DNA of 64,000 nt, from positions 1 to 64,000 of the forward strand of contig NZ_JARGER010000037.1 in the NCBI RefSeq assembly GCF_029210375.1. The letters are read 5' to 3'. The DNA is from Nocardioides sp. YIM 152315. GTDB lineage: Bacteria > Actinomycetota > Actinomycetes > Propionibacteriales > Nocardioidaceae. The first letter of the stretch is position 1, and each line of letters opens with the position of its first letter. Of the stretch, positions 34,522 through 43,090 are shown one piece after another. Both the position numbers and the translations under genes were made by a program. The notes beneath the pieces were generated by a model that did not search any database, was not told where the DNA came from, and saw only the letters and a list, made by a program, of their open reading frames with translations.

Positions 34522-35757
34522 TCAGGCGGCCTTGGCGAGGCGCCGCGCCTGCTGCTCGAGGCGGGCCTGAGCGGCACGACGCACCCTCGGGCCCTTGGTG
34601 CTCATCGCCCACAGCAGCTTGGTCTGCTGCGGCACGTTGGTGAGGTCGGTCGTCGACAGCCAGCCGTTGGGCAGCGACAGCCGGACCACCTTGTGCCAGG
34701 CCGAGTGGACCTGCTGCGGCAGCGGCGCCGAGTGGTAGTTGAGGTCGTACTTCTCGAAGAGCGCCTTCACCTTCGGGGCGATCTCGGCGTACCGGTTGCT
34801 CGGCAGGTCGGGGAAGAGGTGGTGCTCGATCTGGTGCGAGAGGTTGCCGGTCATGATGTGCATGGCCTTCGACCCGGAGATGTTGGCGGAGCCGAGCATC
34901 TGGCGCACGTACCACTCGCCGCGGCTCTCGCGGTCCGGGATCGCCTTCCTCTCGAAGGTCTCCACCCCTTCGGGGAAGTGACCGCACATGATCACCGAGT
35001 GCGACCACAGGTTGCGCACCAGGTTGGCGGTGAAGTTCGCGGCCAGCGTCGGCAGGAACGACCCGGTCGGGATCGACAGCGCCGGGTGCACGACGTAGTC
35101 CTTGGTGGCCTGCTTGCGGATCTTCTTCAGCGTGCCCTTGAGGTTGCGCCTGAACTCCGCCGACCGCTTCTCCTTCGGCAGCCGCAGGTTGTAGCCGAGC
35201 TCGAGGTCGTACGCCGCGATGCCGTACTCGAAGAAGCAGGCGTTGATGAAGTTCCACAGCGGCTGGGCGAGGTGGGCCGGGTGCCAGCGCTGGTCCTCGT
35301 CGACGCGCATGATGCCGTAGCCGAGGTCGTTGTCCTTGCCGACGATGTTCGTGTAGGTGTGGTGGATCTCGTTGTGGGAGTGCTTCCAGCCGTCGGCGGT
35401 CGAGGCGTTGTCCCACTCCCATGTCGTGGAGTGGATCTTGGGGTCGCGCATCCAGTCCCACTGGCCGTGCATGACGTTGTGGCCGATCTCCATGTTCTCG
35501 AGGATCTTGGCGACCGACAGGCCCATCGTGCCGAGCACCCACGCGGGCGGGAACGTCGAGAAGAGCAGCACGGCCCGGCTGCCGAGCTCGAGGCGGCGCT
35601 GCACGTCGACGACCTTGCGGATGTACGCCGAGTCGCGGTCGCCGCGGGTGTCGAGGACCTCCTGGCGGATCGCGTCGAGCTCGACGCCGATCTGCTCGAT
35701 GTCCTCCGGCGTGAGGTGGGCGGTCGGGTTCACGGGCTTCTTCGTGATGGCGGTCAT
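34522..35757 (-). CDS. Membrane fatty-acid desaturase
   Basis: This is an integral-membrane di-iron desaturase of 411 residues. Three histidine boxes are visible: HNVMHGQ, HNEIHHTYTN and HQIEHHLFP. The protein resembles the stearoyl-CoA delta-9 desaturase DesA3 of mycobacteria. AGGAG 9 bases before ATG 35757 fixes the start. It receives electrons from the reductase encoded one base upstream, which parallels the DesA3-Rv3230c pair. It probably makes unsaturated membrane acyl chains in response to temperature or membrane state. Confidence 0.93.
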   Translation of the reverse strand: MTAITKKPVNPTAHLTPEDIEQIGVELDAIRQEVLDTRGDRDSAYIRKVVDVQRRLELGSRAVLLFSTFPPAWVLGTMGLSVAKILENMEIGHNVMHGQWDWMRDPKIHSTTWEWDNASTADGWKHSHNEIHHTYTNIVGKDNDLGYGIMRVDEDQRWHPAHLAQPLWNFINACFFEYGIAAYDLELGYNLRLPKEKRSAEFRRNLKGTLKKIRKQATKDYVVHPALSIPTGSFLPTLAANFTANLVRNLWSHSVIMCGHFPEGVETFERKAIPDRESRGEWYVRQMLGSANISGSKAMHIMTGNLSHQIEHHLFPDLPSNRYAEIAPKVKALFEKYDLNYHSAPLPQQVHSAWHKVVRLSLPNGWLSTTDLTNVPQQTKLLWAMSTKGPRVRRAAQARLEQQARRLAKAA

Positions 35758-35758
35758 G

Positions 35759-36898
35759 TCATCGCTCCTGGTGGTCGATGTGGCAAGGCCCGGCGGCCGC
35801 ATTGATGCAGGTCTGGATCGGTACGCCGCCGGGGCCGGTCTCGCCGGGCACCGCGACGGTGAGCGCGCCGTTGCGCAGGTCGCGCACCGCGCCCTCCTTC
35901 AGCGGCAGCACACAGCCCATGCAGATGCCCATCCGGCAGCCGCTGGGCATCAGGACGCCGGCGTTCTCGGCGGCGTCGAGGATCGGGGTCGCGCCGTCGG
36001 CGTCGAGCTCGGTGCCGCCGGCGAACGTCACGGTGCCGCCTTCGGCGGCCTCGACCAGCTGCGGACGGAAGCGCTCGGTGGCCAGCGCGATGCCGCGCTC
36101 GTCGTAGTGCTCCTGGAGCGCGTCCAGCAGGCCCGCAGGACCGCAGGCGTAGGCGGTGCGCTCAGCCAGGTCGGGAACGATCCGGTCGAGCTCCGCGACG
36201 TCGAGCAGGCCGTGGGTGTCGGTGTGCATCTCGACGAGCCGCAGCCACCCGGCCTCGTCGTACTGCCGCAGCTCGCCGCCGAAGATCACCTCGTTGCGCG
36301 ACATCGCGGAGTGGAGCAGCAGGATGTCGGTCGCCGGTCGCTCGGCGCGGTGGAAGAGGTTGCGGAGCATGCCGATGACCGGGGTGATGCCCGATCCGCC
36401 GGTGACGAGCAGCAGCTTGTCGGGGATCGGCTGCGGCAGCACGAACTCGCCCTCGGCCTGGTGCAGCTGGATCATCTGGCCCGGCTGCGCACGCCGGACG
36501 AGGTGGTTGGAGACGACGCCGTCGGGGATCGCCTTGACGGTGACGCTGATCCGGCGGTCGGCGCGCGGGCCGTGGGTGAGCGAGTACGTGCGCCAGAGGC
36601 GGACGCCGTCGACGTCGACGCCCACGCGGACGTACTGCCCCGGCACGTGACCGGCCCAGTCGCGCCCGGGCTGGAGCACGATGGTCGCCGACTGGTGGGT
36701 CTCGGGCCGGACCTCGACGATGCGCGCGCGCAGATCGGCCCCGCGGCGCAGCGGGTGGAAGACGTCGAGCACGTCGCTGAGCTCGAGCGGCGTCACGGCC
36801 GACTCCGCGACCCGGCGCAGCCCGTCCCGCACGGCCCGGAGCCGGGTCGACCGGCCGAGACCGGAGCGGGTCGTCGCAGACGGGACGGCGATGCTCAT
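35759..36898 (-). CDS. Ferredoxin reductase (FAD/NAD domain plus 2Fe-2S domain)
   Basis: This is the electron-transfer partner of the desaturase, 379 residues. An N-terminal extension of about 70 residues precedes the FAD domain (VRLWRTYSLTHGP), then the NAD(P)-binding LLVTGGSGITPVIGMLRNL, then a C-terminal plant-type ferredoxin domain with Cys ligands in SGCRMGICMGCVLPL and a fourth Cys in IQTCINAA. ATG 36898 is chosen; an upstream ATG at 36940 is possible but encodes a poor N-terminus. It is probably cytosolic, docking to the membrane desaturase. Confidence 0.93.
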   Translation of the reverse strand: MSIAVPSATTRSGLGRSTRLRAVRDGLRRVAESAVTPLELSDVLDVFHPLRRGADLRARIVEVRPETHQSATIVLQPGRDWAGHVPGQYVRVGVDVDGVRLWRTYSLTHGPRADRRISVTVKAIPDGVVSNHLVRRAQPGQMIQLHQAEGEFVLPQPIPDKLLLVTGGSGITPVIGMLRNLFHRAERPATDILLLHSAMSRNEVIFGGELRQYDEAGWLRLVEMHTDTHGLLDVAELDRIVPDLAERTAYACGPAGLLDALQEHYDERGIALATERFRPQLVEAAEGGTVTFAGGTELDADGATPILDAAENAGVLMPSGCRMGICMGCVLPLKEGAVRDLRNGALTVAVPGETGPGGVPIQTCINAAAGPCHIDHQER

Positions 36899-36990
36899 GA
36901 CCACCAGTCTGCTGGCACCTGGATGCAAGATCATGACCACAGGACGTGAAGATCTGGCTCACAGTTGTTCGCAGATGACAAAATGAGCCA

Positions 36991-38154
36991 ATGACCACCG
37001 CGCGGCACACCGCCGACCACCGCCTGCGCCTGCCGCCGAAGGCGGTGGAGCGGATGCGCGCCGAGCTGCCCGACGTCGCCGAGCACGTCGTCGCGGCGAT
37101 CATCGAGGAGGTGCCCAGCTACACCGACGCGTTCAGCGGACCGATGGGCCAGACCATCCGCAACGCGGTGCAGCTCGCGCTGGGCGGATTCCTCTCGCTG
37201 GCGAGCGGCAAGCGCGGCGCGGACCAGTCGACGCCGACCGCGCCGGCGGTCGACGGCGCCTACCAGCTCGGTCGCGGCGAGGCCCGGAGCGGCCGGACGA
37301 CCGAGGCGCTGCTCGCGGCGTACCGCATCGGCGCCCGGGTCTCCTGGCGTGAGATGTCGACGACCGCGGTGCGCAACGGGCTCGACGGCGAGACCCTGGC
37401 GGCCTTCGCGGAGCTGGTCTTCGCCTACATCGACGAGCTCTCCGCCGCCAGCGTGGCCGGCCACACCGACGAGCTCGCCACGACGGGGCGGGTGCGGCAG
37501 CGCCGCCTCGAGCGGATCGCCCACCAGCTGCTCAGCGGGGCACCGTCGGGCGCCGTCCTGGCGGCAGCCGAGCGCGCCGGGTGGGAGCCGCCGAAAACGC
37601 TGACCGCCGTCATCGTGCCCGAGGCGCAGGTGCGGCCCGTGCTCGCCGCGGTCTCTCCGGGCACGATCGCGGCGACCGAGCCGCCCGAGCTCGACGAGGC
37701 CGTGCTCCTGCTGGTGCCCGACGCGCACGGCCACCGGCGTGCGGCGCTGCTGCGCACGCTCGGCACCCGCGGCTGCACCGCGGGGCCGCCGCGGCCGTGG
37801 CTCGAGGTGCGCGCCTCCTACGACCGGGCCCTGCGGGCGCGCGCCGCGGGACTCGACCTCGACACCGAGGCGCACCTGGTGCCGCTCGTGCTGGAGGCCG
37901 ATCCCGCCGCCCGCGCGGACCTGCGCGCGCAGGTGCTCGCGCCGCTGTCGGACCTGCGCCCCGGGACCGCCGAGAAGCTCACCGACACGCTGCGCTCGTG
38001 GGTGCTGCACCACGGTCGCCGCGACCAGGTGGCGGCCGACCTCTTCGTGCACCCGCAGACGGTGCGCTACCGGATGGGTCAGCTGCGGGAGCTCTACGGC
38101 GACCGGCTCGACGACCCGTCGTACGTGCTGGCCCTGACGGTGGCGCTGGGCTGA
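36991..38154 (+). CDS. PucR-family helix-turn-helix regulator
   Basis: This 387-residue regulator is divergent from the desaturase operon across 92 bases. It has an N-terminal helical sensor region, a central GGDEF-like PucR domain, and a C-terminal helix-turn-helix (VAADLFVHPQTVRYRMGQLR) typical of CdaR/PucR proteins. Position makes it the probable regulator of the desaturase-reductase pair. The ligand is unknown; a fatty acid or acyl-CoA would be logical but is inferred only from context. Confidence 0.88.
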   Translation: MTTARHTADHRLRLPPKAVERMRAELPDVAEHVVAAIIEEVPSYTDAFSGPMGQTIRNAVQLALGGFLSLASGKRGADQSTPTAPAVDGAYQLGRGEARSGRTTEALLAAYRIGARVSWREMSTTAVRNGLDGETLAAFAELVFAYIDELSAASVAGHTDELATTGRVRQRRLERIAHQLLSGAPSGAVLAAAERAGWEPPKTLTAVIVPEAQVRPVLAAVSPGTIAATEPPELDEAVLLLVPDAHGHRRAALLRTLGTRGCTAGPPRPWLEVRASYDRALRARAAGLDLDTEAHLVPLVLEADPAARADLRAQVLAPLSDLRPGTAEKLTDTLRSWVLHHGRRDQVAADLFVHPQTVRYRMGQLRELYGDRLDDPSYVLALTVALG

Positions 38155-38155
38155 C

Positions 38156-38710
38156 TCACGGGCGTCGGTCGTCCGGCGGGTCCTCGCCGACCAGCCCGTC
38201 GACCGACTCGCGGATCAGGTCGGCGTGGCCGACGTGCCGCCCGTACTCCTCGATCATGTCGCAGACCAGGCGGCGGGCGTTGACGTGGTTGCCCTCGTCG
38301 TCGCTCACGTCGGCGGCGAAGTCGAGCCCACCCGCGGCAATGGCCTCGGCGACCAGCGCGCGACCCTGCGCGACCGACTCCTCGAAGAGCGCCTCGAGCG
38401 ACTCCGGGGTGTCGTCGTCCTCGACCCGGAAGTGCCAGTCGGGGTCGTCCCAGTCTGCCTGGTCGAACGGCGCGAACGGCCGGCGCCCGTGCAGCTTCCA
38501 CGCGAACGTGATCGCCTCGACCGCGGACAGGTGCTTGAGCAGCCCGCCCAGGGTGAGGCTCGAGGGTCCGAGCGTCGCCCGGATGCCGGCGGCGTCGAGC
38601 CCGCCGCACTTCCACAGCAGGTAGCCGCGCAGCCGCTCCAGGGCACCGAGGAGGGCCTCGACCTCGCTGCCGGCCAGTGGGGGCTCGTTCCTGATGCTCA
38701 GCTCGCTCAT
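38156..38710 (-). CDS. DinB/DUF664-family protein
   Basis: This is a small four-helix-bundle protein of 184 residues. It has the family's metal-type histidines in LGGLLKHLSAVE, NARRLVCDMIEEYGRHVGHADLIRE (first and last His in that span) and a DWDDPDWHFR loop. DUF664 members are often mycothiol-dependent S-transferase-like proteins. It lies tail to tail with the PucR gene, separated by one base, and head to head with the WYL gene. Confidence 0.85.
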   Translation of the reverse strand: MSELSIRNEPPLAGSEVEALLGALERLRGYLLWKCGGLDAAGIRATLGPSSLTLGGLLKHLSAVEAITFAWKLHGRRPFAPFDQADWDDPDWHFRVEDDDTPESLEALFEESVAQGRALVAEAIAAGGLDFAADVSDDEGNHVNARRLVCDMIEEYGRHVGHADLIRESVDGLVGEDPPDDRRP

Positions 38711-38728
38711 GTCCGGCACACTAGGACC

Positions 38729-39658
38729 ATTCCCGGACGATCTGCTTCCCCGACCTCGCGGGCGCTGCGCGCTCTCGAGCTCATCCAGGCGCGCCCCGGC
38801 ATCACCGCCGACGACCTCGGCGTCGGGCTGGGCGTCACCGGCCGGGCCGCGCGGCGCTACGTCGCGATCCTGCGGGAGGCCGACCTGCCGATCGAGTCGG
38901 TGAGCGGACCGTACGGCGGCTACCGGGTCGGCCGCGGGCTGCGGCTGCCGCCGCTGATGTTCACGGCGGCCGAGGCCGCCGGGCTGGTGATGGCCACGCT
39001 CGAGGGGCATCCGGGCGCGGCCGACCCCTCCGACGTCGTCGGCGGGGCGTTGGCGAAGATCCTGCGCTCGCTGCCCGAGCGCGTCGTCGTACCGAGCCCG
39101 CGTCCGAGCGGGCACGCGACGCCGCACGGGCACCTCGAGCGGCTGCTCGCGGCGTGCGCGGCGAGCCACCCGCTCCGACTGTCCTACCGGATCGGCGCCC
39201 GCACCTCGGCGATGGAGGTCGAGCCGTGGGCCGTCGTCCTGCGACACAGCCGGTGGTACCTGCTCTGCTGGTCGCGCAGCCGCGGCGCGCAGCGGGTGCT
39301 GCGCGCCGACCGGGTCGAGGACGCCGCCGTGCTGCCGGGGAGCTTCTCGCCACCGCAGGACCTCGACGCCGTGCGCACGATCGAGGAGCACTTCTCGCAG
39401 GGCTGGCGGTACGGCGTGGAGGTGCTGGTCGACGCGCCGCCCACGTGGGTGCGTCGGTGGGTGCCGCCCAGCCTGGCCCGGCTCGAGGCTGTCGAGGACG
39501 ACCGGACGCGGATGGTGGCCACGACCGATGACCCGGACTGGTACGCCCGACGGCTCGCTGCCGTCCCGGTGACGTTCCGGGTCGTCGGATCGCCCGAGCT
39601 GCGTCGGGCCCTCCGCGACCTGTCCGGGCGGCTGTCGTCAGCCGCCGACGAGTCGTAG
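38729..39658 (+). CDS. WYL-domain HTH regulator with no canonical start codon
   Basis: This is a YafY-type regulator of about 309 residues. The N-terminal helix-turn-helix is ITADDLGVGLGVTGRAARRY and the wing is GPYGGYRVGRGLRLP. A WYL domain follows (PWAVVLRHSRWYLLCWSR) and a WCX-like C-terminus. In this frame there is no ATG, GTG or TTG between the divergent DUF664 start and the helix-turn-helix. ATT 38729 or CTG 38765 are the nearest candidates. The coding signal is strong, so I expect a rare start codon or a small sequence error. Confidence 0.78.
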   Translation: MPGRSASPTSRALRALELIQARPGITADDLGVGLGVTGRAARRYVAILREADLPIESVSGPYGGYRVGRGLRLPPLMFTAAEAAGLVMATLEGHPGAADPSDVVGGALAKILRSLPERVVVPSPRPSGHATPHGHLERLLAACAASHPLRLSYRIGARTSAMEVEPWAVVLRHSRWYLLCWSRSRGAQRVLRADRVEDAAVLPGSFSPPQDLDAVRTIEEHFSQGWRYGVEVLVDAPPTWVRRWVPPSLARLEAVEDDRTRMVATTDDPDWYARRLAAVPVTFRVVGSPELRRALRDLSGRLSSAADES

Positions 39659-40123
39659 CTGCCGGTCGAGCTCGGTGCGGAGCTCCGCCCGCAGCTCGTC
39701 GTGCTCGGGGCCCGTGGCGTGCTCCGGACCGACCCGCTTCGTCCAGTGGTGGAGCGCGGCCGGCCACCCGACGATGTCGTCGGGCTCCCAGTGGTAGCGC
39801 GGCGTGACGTGGGCGTGCAGGAACGCGTCGGTGTTGCCCTGGATCTCGAGGTTGATCCGCCTGAACTGCGGGTCGCGCCGGGCGCACACCGCCGACACGG
39901 CCCGGCCGAGGAGGGCCATGTCCTCGAGGAAGAGCAGCTGCCGGTCCGGCGTCAGGTCGGTCAGCTGGTCGACGCCGGGGGTGTCGGAGATCAGCACGCA
40001 GTAGCCCGGCAGGTGCTGCACGTCGGCGATCACGGCGTACCCCGCCCGCATCCTCCTCAGCACCATCGGGTTCGTGCCGGCCAGCGCCGTACCCACGCGG
40101 TCGTGGCGGAAGTCGTCGGTCAC
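39638..40123 (-). CDS. HIT-family hydrolase-like protein
   Basis: This is a cytosolic protein of 161 residues resembling histidine-triad nucleotide hydrolases or transferases. The motif is FLHAHVTPRYHWEP, a degenerate form of the triad; the second His of HxHxHxx is replaced by Thr-Pro-Arg. VCARRDPQFRRINLEIQGN precedes it. The GTG 40123 start is chosen because an in-frame ATG at 40264 runs back through a palindromic repeat. It overlaps the WYL gene by 21 bases, tail to tail. Confidence 0.78.
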   Translation of the reverse strand: MTDDFRHDRVGTALAGTNPMVLRRMRAGYAVIADVQHLPGYCVLISDTPGVDQLTDLTPDRQLLFLEDMALLGRAVSAVCARRDPQFRRINLEIQGNTDAFLHAHVTPRYHWEPDDIVGWPAALHHWTKRVGPEHATGPEHDELRAELRTELDRQLRLVGG

Positions 40124-40195
40124 GGCCGTGAGCCTACGGCCCGCTTGCTCGGGGCCGGCCCGGCTCGTCGACGCGTGCGGACTTCTCGGGGTGTG

Positions 40196-40264
40196 CCTGC
40201 GCTTCTCGGGTGTTGCGGTGCCGCAGAAGTGCGGGAATACCCGGTGCACCGGGTATTCCCGCAC
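40196..40264. repeat. Palindromic repeat element, copy A
   Basis: Positions 40229-40264 are a perfect 36-bp palindrome. Each arm reads GTGCGGGAATACCCGGTG. Reading the opposite strand, it is followed by TTCTGCGGCACCGCAACACC and then CGAGAAGCGC. The same composite element, in the opposite orientation, lies at 48887-48956. It sits between nagB and the HIT gene, both on the minus strand, and may also act as a terminator for the amino-sugar operon. Confidence 0.8.
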
Positions 40265-40276
40265 CCACCGCGCCGC

Positions 40277-41062
40277 TCAGATCCCCTGCCAGGCAGGCTT
40301 CCCGGCGTACACCTCGCGGTAGTAGTCGAGCCGGGCGAGCCGGGAGGCGGCGTCGGGGTCGAGCAGCACGGTGGCGTGCGGGTGCAGCTGGAGCACGGAC
40401 GCGGGGCAGGACGCGGAGACCGGGCCCTCGACGGCGGCGGCGACCGCGGCGGCCTTGGCCGCGCCGGCGGCGACGAGCAGCAGGTGCCGGGCGCGCAGGA
40501 TCGTGCCGAGGCCCTGCGTCAGCACGTGCCGCGGCACGTCGCCGACCGAGCCGAAGAAGCGGGCGTTGTCCCGCCGGGTCTGCGCGGTGAGTGTCTTCAT
40601 CCGGGTCGCGGACGCGAGCGACGAGCCCGGCTCGTTGAAGGCGAGGTGGCCGTCGGCGCCGATGCCGAGCACCTGCAGGTCCACCCCACCGGCGGCCTCG
40701 ATCGCCGCCTCGTAGCGAGCGCCCGCCTCGGGCAGGCCGTCGGGCGTCGGGTCCGGGCTCGCGATCCGCGCCCGCGGGATGCCGAGCCCGTCGGTGCACT
40801 CGCGGAAGATGGTCTCGCGGTAGGTCTCCGGGTGGCCGGCGGGCAGCCCGACGTACTCGTCGAGGGTGAAGCACCGCACCGCGTCGTACGACGGGCCCGC
40901 GCCGGCCGCGTGGCGCCGGATCAGCTCCTGGTACGCCGGGAGCGGGCTCGACCCGGTCGCCAGGCCGAGCACGGCGTCGGGGCGCCGTCGCACCAGCGTC
41001 TCGATCGCGTCGGCGGCGACGGCGCCGAGCTCGGCGGCCGACGAGAGCGGCACGACCTCCAT
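40277..41062 (-). CDS. nagB: Glucosamine-6-phosphate deaminase
   Basis: This cytosolic isomerase/deaminase converts glucosamine-6-phosphate to fructose-6-phosphate and ammonia. It has 261 residues, the usual length. LGLATGSSPLPAYQELI is the substrate-phosphate loop, RCFTLDEYVGLPAGHPETYR carries the catalytic Asp, and GIGADGHLAFNEPGSS the active-site His and Glu. ATG 41062 shares a base with the nagA stop. It is the last gene of the amino-sugar operon. Confidence 0.95.
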   Translation of the reverse strand: MEVVPLSSAAELGAVAADAIETLVRRRPDAVLGLATGSSPLPAYQELIRRHAAGAGPSYDAVRCFTLDEYVGLPAGHPETYRETIFRECTDGLGIPRARIASPDPTPDGLPEAGARYEAAIEAAGGVDLQVLGIGADGHLAFNEPGSSLASATRMKTLTAQTRRDNARFFGSVGDVPRHVLTQGLGTILRARHLLLVAAGAAKAAAVAAAVEGPVSASCPASVLQLHPHATVLLDPDAASRLARLDYYREVYAGKPAWQGI

Positions 41063-42003
41063 CAGTCGGCCGCCAGGCGCAGGTCGTCGGTGAGCCGGAT
41101 CCGCTCCTCGCGCGCAGGCAGACCCAGGAGTCCGAGAGGCGTGGTGGTGGCGGTGGCCACGGCGTCGTCGAGCGTGCAGCCGGTCTGCGCGACGAGGACC
41201 CGCAGGCAGTCGAGCAGGGACGCCGCGGAGCCGGCGAGGGTGCCGTCGGCGAGCCGCACGGTGCCGCCGGCGACGACGACGTCCTGGTCGCCGAGCCGGG
41301 TCGGTCCGTCGGGCAGCCCGAGCGCGGCGGTGGTGTCGGAGACCGAGACGAACCGCTCCGGTCCCAGCGCCCGCCAGGCTGCTCGCACGAAGTGGGGGTC
41401 GAGGTGGTGGCCGTCGACGATCAGGCCCGCGGCGAGGTCGTCGCCGCCGAGCGCGACGCCCACGGGTCCGGGCTCGCGGGGCAGCATCGGCGCCATCGCG
41501 TTGCCCAGGTGGGTCACCCAGCGCGCACCGGCCTCGACCGCGGCGACGACGTCGGCGGTCCCGGCGGCCGTGTGGCCGACCGACACGAGGATGCCGCGGT
41601 CGACCAGTCGCTCGATCACCTCCAGCGCGCCGGGCAGCTCGGGGGCGATCGTGGCGATCACGACGCCGGCCTCGCGCGACCAGCCGTCGACGATGTCGAG
41701 CGAGGGCGGGCGCAGCCAGTGCTCCGGGTGGGCGCCCTTGCGGGCCGGGGCGATCATCGGCCCCTCGAAGTGGAGGCCGAGCGGCTCGGCTCCCGACCAC
41801 CCGGCGGGCGGGCCGGCGGCGAACGTCGCCAGCGCCCGTTCTCGCGCCGCCGGATCGCTGGTGATGACGGTCGGGACGAACGCGACCACGCCGTGCGCCG
41901 GCAGCGCGGCCGCGACCTCCCACAGCCGGTGCGGCTCGTCGGTCAGGTCGATGCCGGCCGCGCCGTTGACCTGGATGTCGACGAGTCCGGGGATGGTCGT
42001 CAT
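41062..42003 (-). CDS. nagA: N-acetylglucosamine-6-phosphate deacetylase, short form
   Basis: This cytosolic deacetylase yields glucosamine-6-phosphate and acetate. At 313 residues it is about 60 shorter than typical NagA: it starts MTTIPGLVDIQVNGAAG, so the N-terminal beta-sandwich half is missing. Metal and catalytic residues remain: Glu in LHFEGPMIAP, His in VSVGHTAAG, His in THLGNAMAP, and Asp in SVSDTTAALGLPDG. Sequence upstream in frame is Arg-rich and repeat-like, so no hidden N-terminus is seen. Loss of the sandwich may affect stability rather than chemistry. Confidence 0.9.
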   Translation of the reverse strand: MTTIPGLVDIQVNGAAGIDLTDEPHRLWEVAAALPAHGVVAFVPTVITSDPAARERALATFAAGPPAGWSGAEPLGLHFEGPMIAPARKGAHPEHWLRPPSLDIVDGWSREAGVVIATIAPELPGALEVIERLVDRGILVSVGHTAAGTADVVAAVEAGARWVTHLGNAMAPMLPREPGPVGVALGGDDLAAGLIVDGHHLDPHFVRAAWRALGPERFVSVSDTTAALGLPDGPTRLGDQDVVVAGGTVRLADGTLAGSAASLLDCLRVLVAQTGCTLDDAVATATTTPLGLLGLPAREERIRLTDDLRLAAD

Positions 42004-42044
42004 CGCTCCCCCCACTGCGCGGCGTCGACCGCGGTGGCGCGGGC

Positions 42045-42097
42045 GGCGGTGGGATATCCACCGAGTCTCGAGGCCGACAGGTGGATACGCCACCGCC
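42045..42097. repeat. Imperfect inverted repeat between the ROK kinase and nagA
   Basis: Left arm GGCGGTGGGATATCCACC (42045-42062) and right arm GGTGGATACGCCACCGCC (42080-42097) pair except for two central bases, around a 17-base loop. This lies in the 184-base gap upstream of nagA on the minus strand. The rest of that gap is GC-rich with a further CACCGCCGGCCGGTGG hairpin near 42166. It could tune mRNA stability or read-through inside the operon. Confidence 0.65.
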
Positions 42098-42187
42098 GCG
42101 GTGCGGACGCCCCCGGCGGCGCTGCGATGTCCACCGCACTCCTGAACGAAGGCGTGGCGGAGCCACCGCCGGCCGGTGGCCGCCCGC

Positions 42188-43090
42188 TCATCGTTCCCCC
42201 AGCAGCGCGGCGCCCACGGCGGCCACGGGATGGTCGGCGGGCACCACGCGGACGCGTCCGGCGAGGTCGAGCGAGGCGAGGAACGGCGAGCCGGACGCCT
42301 GGTCGAGCAGGGCCTGCGCGACCGCGACGCGGAGCGGCTCACCGAGCTGGGCGACGCCGCCGCCGAGGACGACGGCCGCCGGGTCGACAGTCAGGCCGAG
42401 GGCGCGCACCGCACTCGCGACCCCGGCCGCGAAGTCGTCGCGCAGCTGGACCGCCTTCGGGTCGCCGGCCTGGGCCGCCGCGAAGAGCGCCTGCGCCGGG
42501 GGGACGTCGTCGGACGGCCACACCGCGGCGATGGCCGACCCGGAGGCGATCGTCTCGAGGCAGCCGCGCTGTCCGCAGGAGCAGATCGCGCCGTGCGGGT
42601 CGACCGGCAGGTGACCGATCTCGCCGGCCGCACCGTGCTCGCCGCGGCGGAGCACGCCGTCGAGCACCAGCCCGGCGGCGAGGCCGGTGCCGATGCTCAC
42701 GTAGACCAGGTCGCTCTCCCCGCTGAGCGCCGCCGCGCCGAGGGCGGCGGCGTTGACGTCGTTCTCGACGACGGCGCGCAGGCCCAGTCGCTCGCCGAGC
42801 AGGTCGCCGAGCGGCACGAAGTCGCCGTCGAGACCGAGGTTGACGGCGTGCTTGACCGCGCCCTGTTCGACGTCGACCAGCCCGGGGATGCCCACTCCGA
42901 CCGGACCGGTCAGTGGATCGCCGGTCGCGGCGCGGAGGGCGTCGACCACACGACCGGCCGACTCCACGACACCGTCGGCCCCGGGCGCGGTCCGCTCCCG
43001 GACCTCCGCCCGGATCTTGCCGTCGGCGTCGAGCACGACGCCGAGGGTCTTGGTCGCTCCGATGTCCAGCCCGAGCTTCACCGGCTCCAC
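42188..43090 (-). CDS. ROK-family sugar kinase (probable N-acetylglucosamine kinase)
   Basis: This is a cytosolic kinase of 300 residues. The ATP-binding DIGATKTLGVVLD lies near the start, catalytic Asp in VENDVNAAALGAA, and the zinc motif CSCGQRGCLET follows GEIGHLPVDPHG. There is no N-terminal helix-turn-helix, which separates kinases from ROK repressors. GTG 43090 is preceded by GAGAGGCAGG. It overlaps nagZ by 13 bases. Between NagZ and NagA, phosphorylation of free GlcNAc is the natural role. Confidence 0.9.
   Translation of the reverse strand: MEPVKLGLDIGATKTLGVVLDADGKIRAEVRERTAPGADGVVESAGRVVDALRAATGDPLTGPVGVGIPGLVDVEQGAVKHAVNLGLDGDFVPLGDLLGERLGLRAVVENDVNAAALGAAALSGESDLVYVSIGTGLAAGLVLDGVLRRGEHGAAGEIGHLPVDPHGAICSCGQRGCLETIASGSAIAAVWPSDDVPPAQALFAAAQAGDPKAVQLRDDFAAGVASAVRALGLTVDPAAVVLGGGVAQLGEPLRVAVAQALLDQASGSPFLASLDLAGRVRVVPADHPVAAVGAALLGER

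Noticed and set aside
39701..42145. 814-codon plus-strand frame across HIT, nagB and nagA
   Set aside because: It is an antisense shadow with no domain and passes through a palindromic repeat.
42004..42342. Upstream extension of nagA to an ATG at 42342
   Set aside because: The added residues are Arg/Pro/Ser rich and overlap the ROK kinase gene and a hairpin. They do not resemble the NagA N-terminus.
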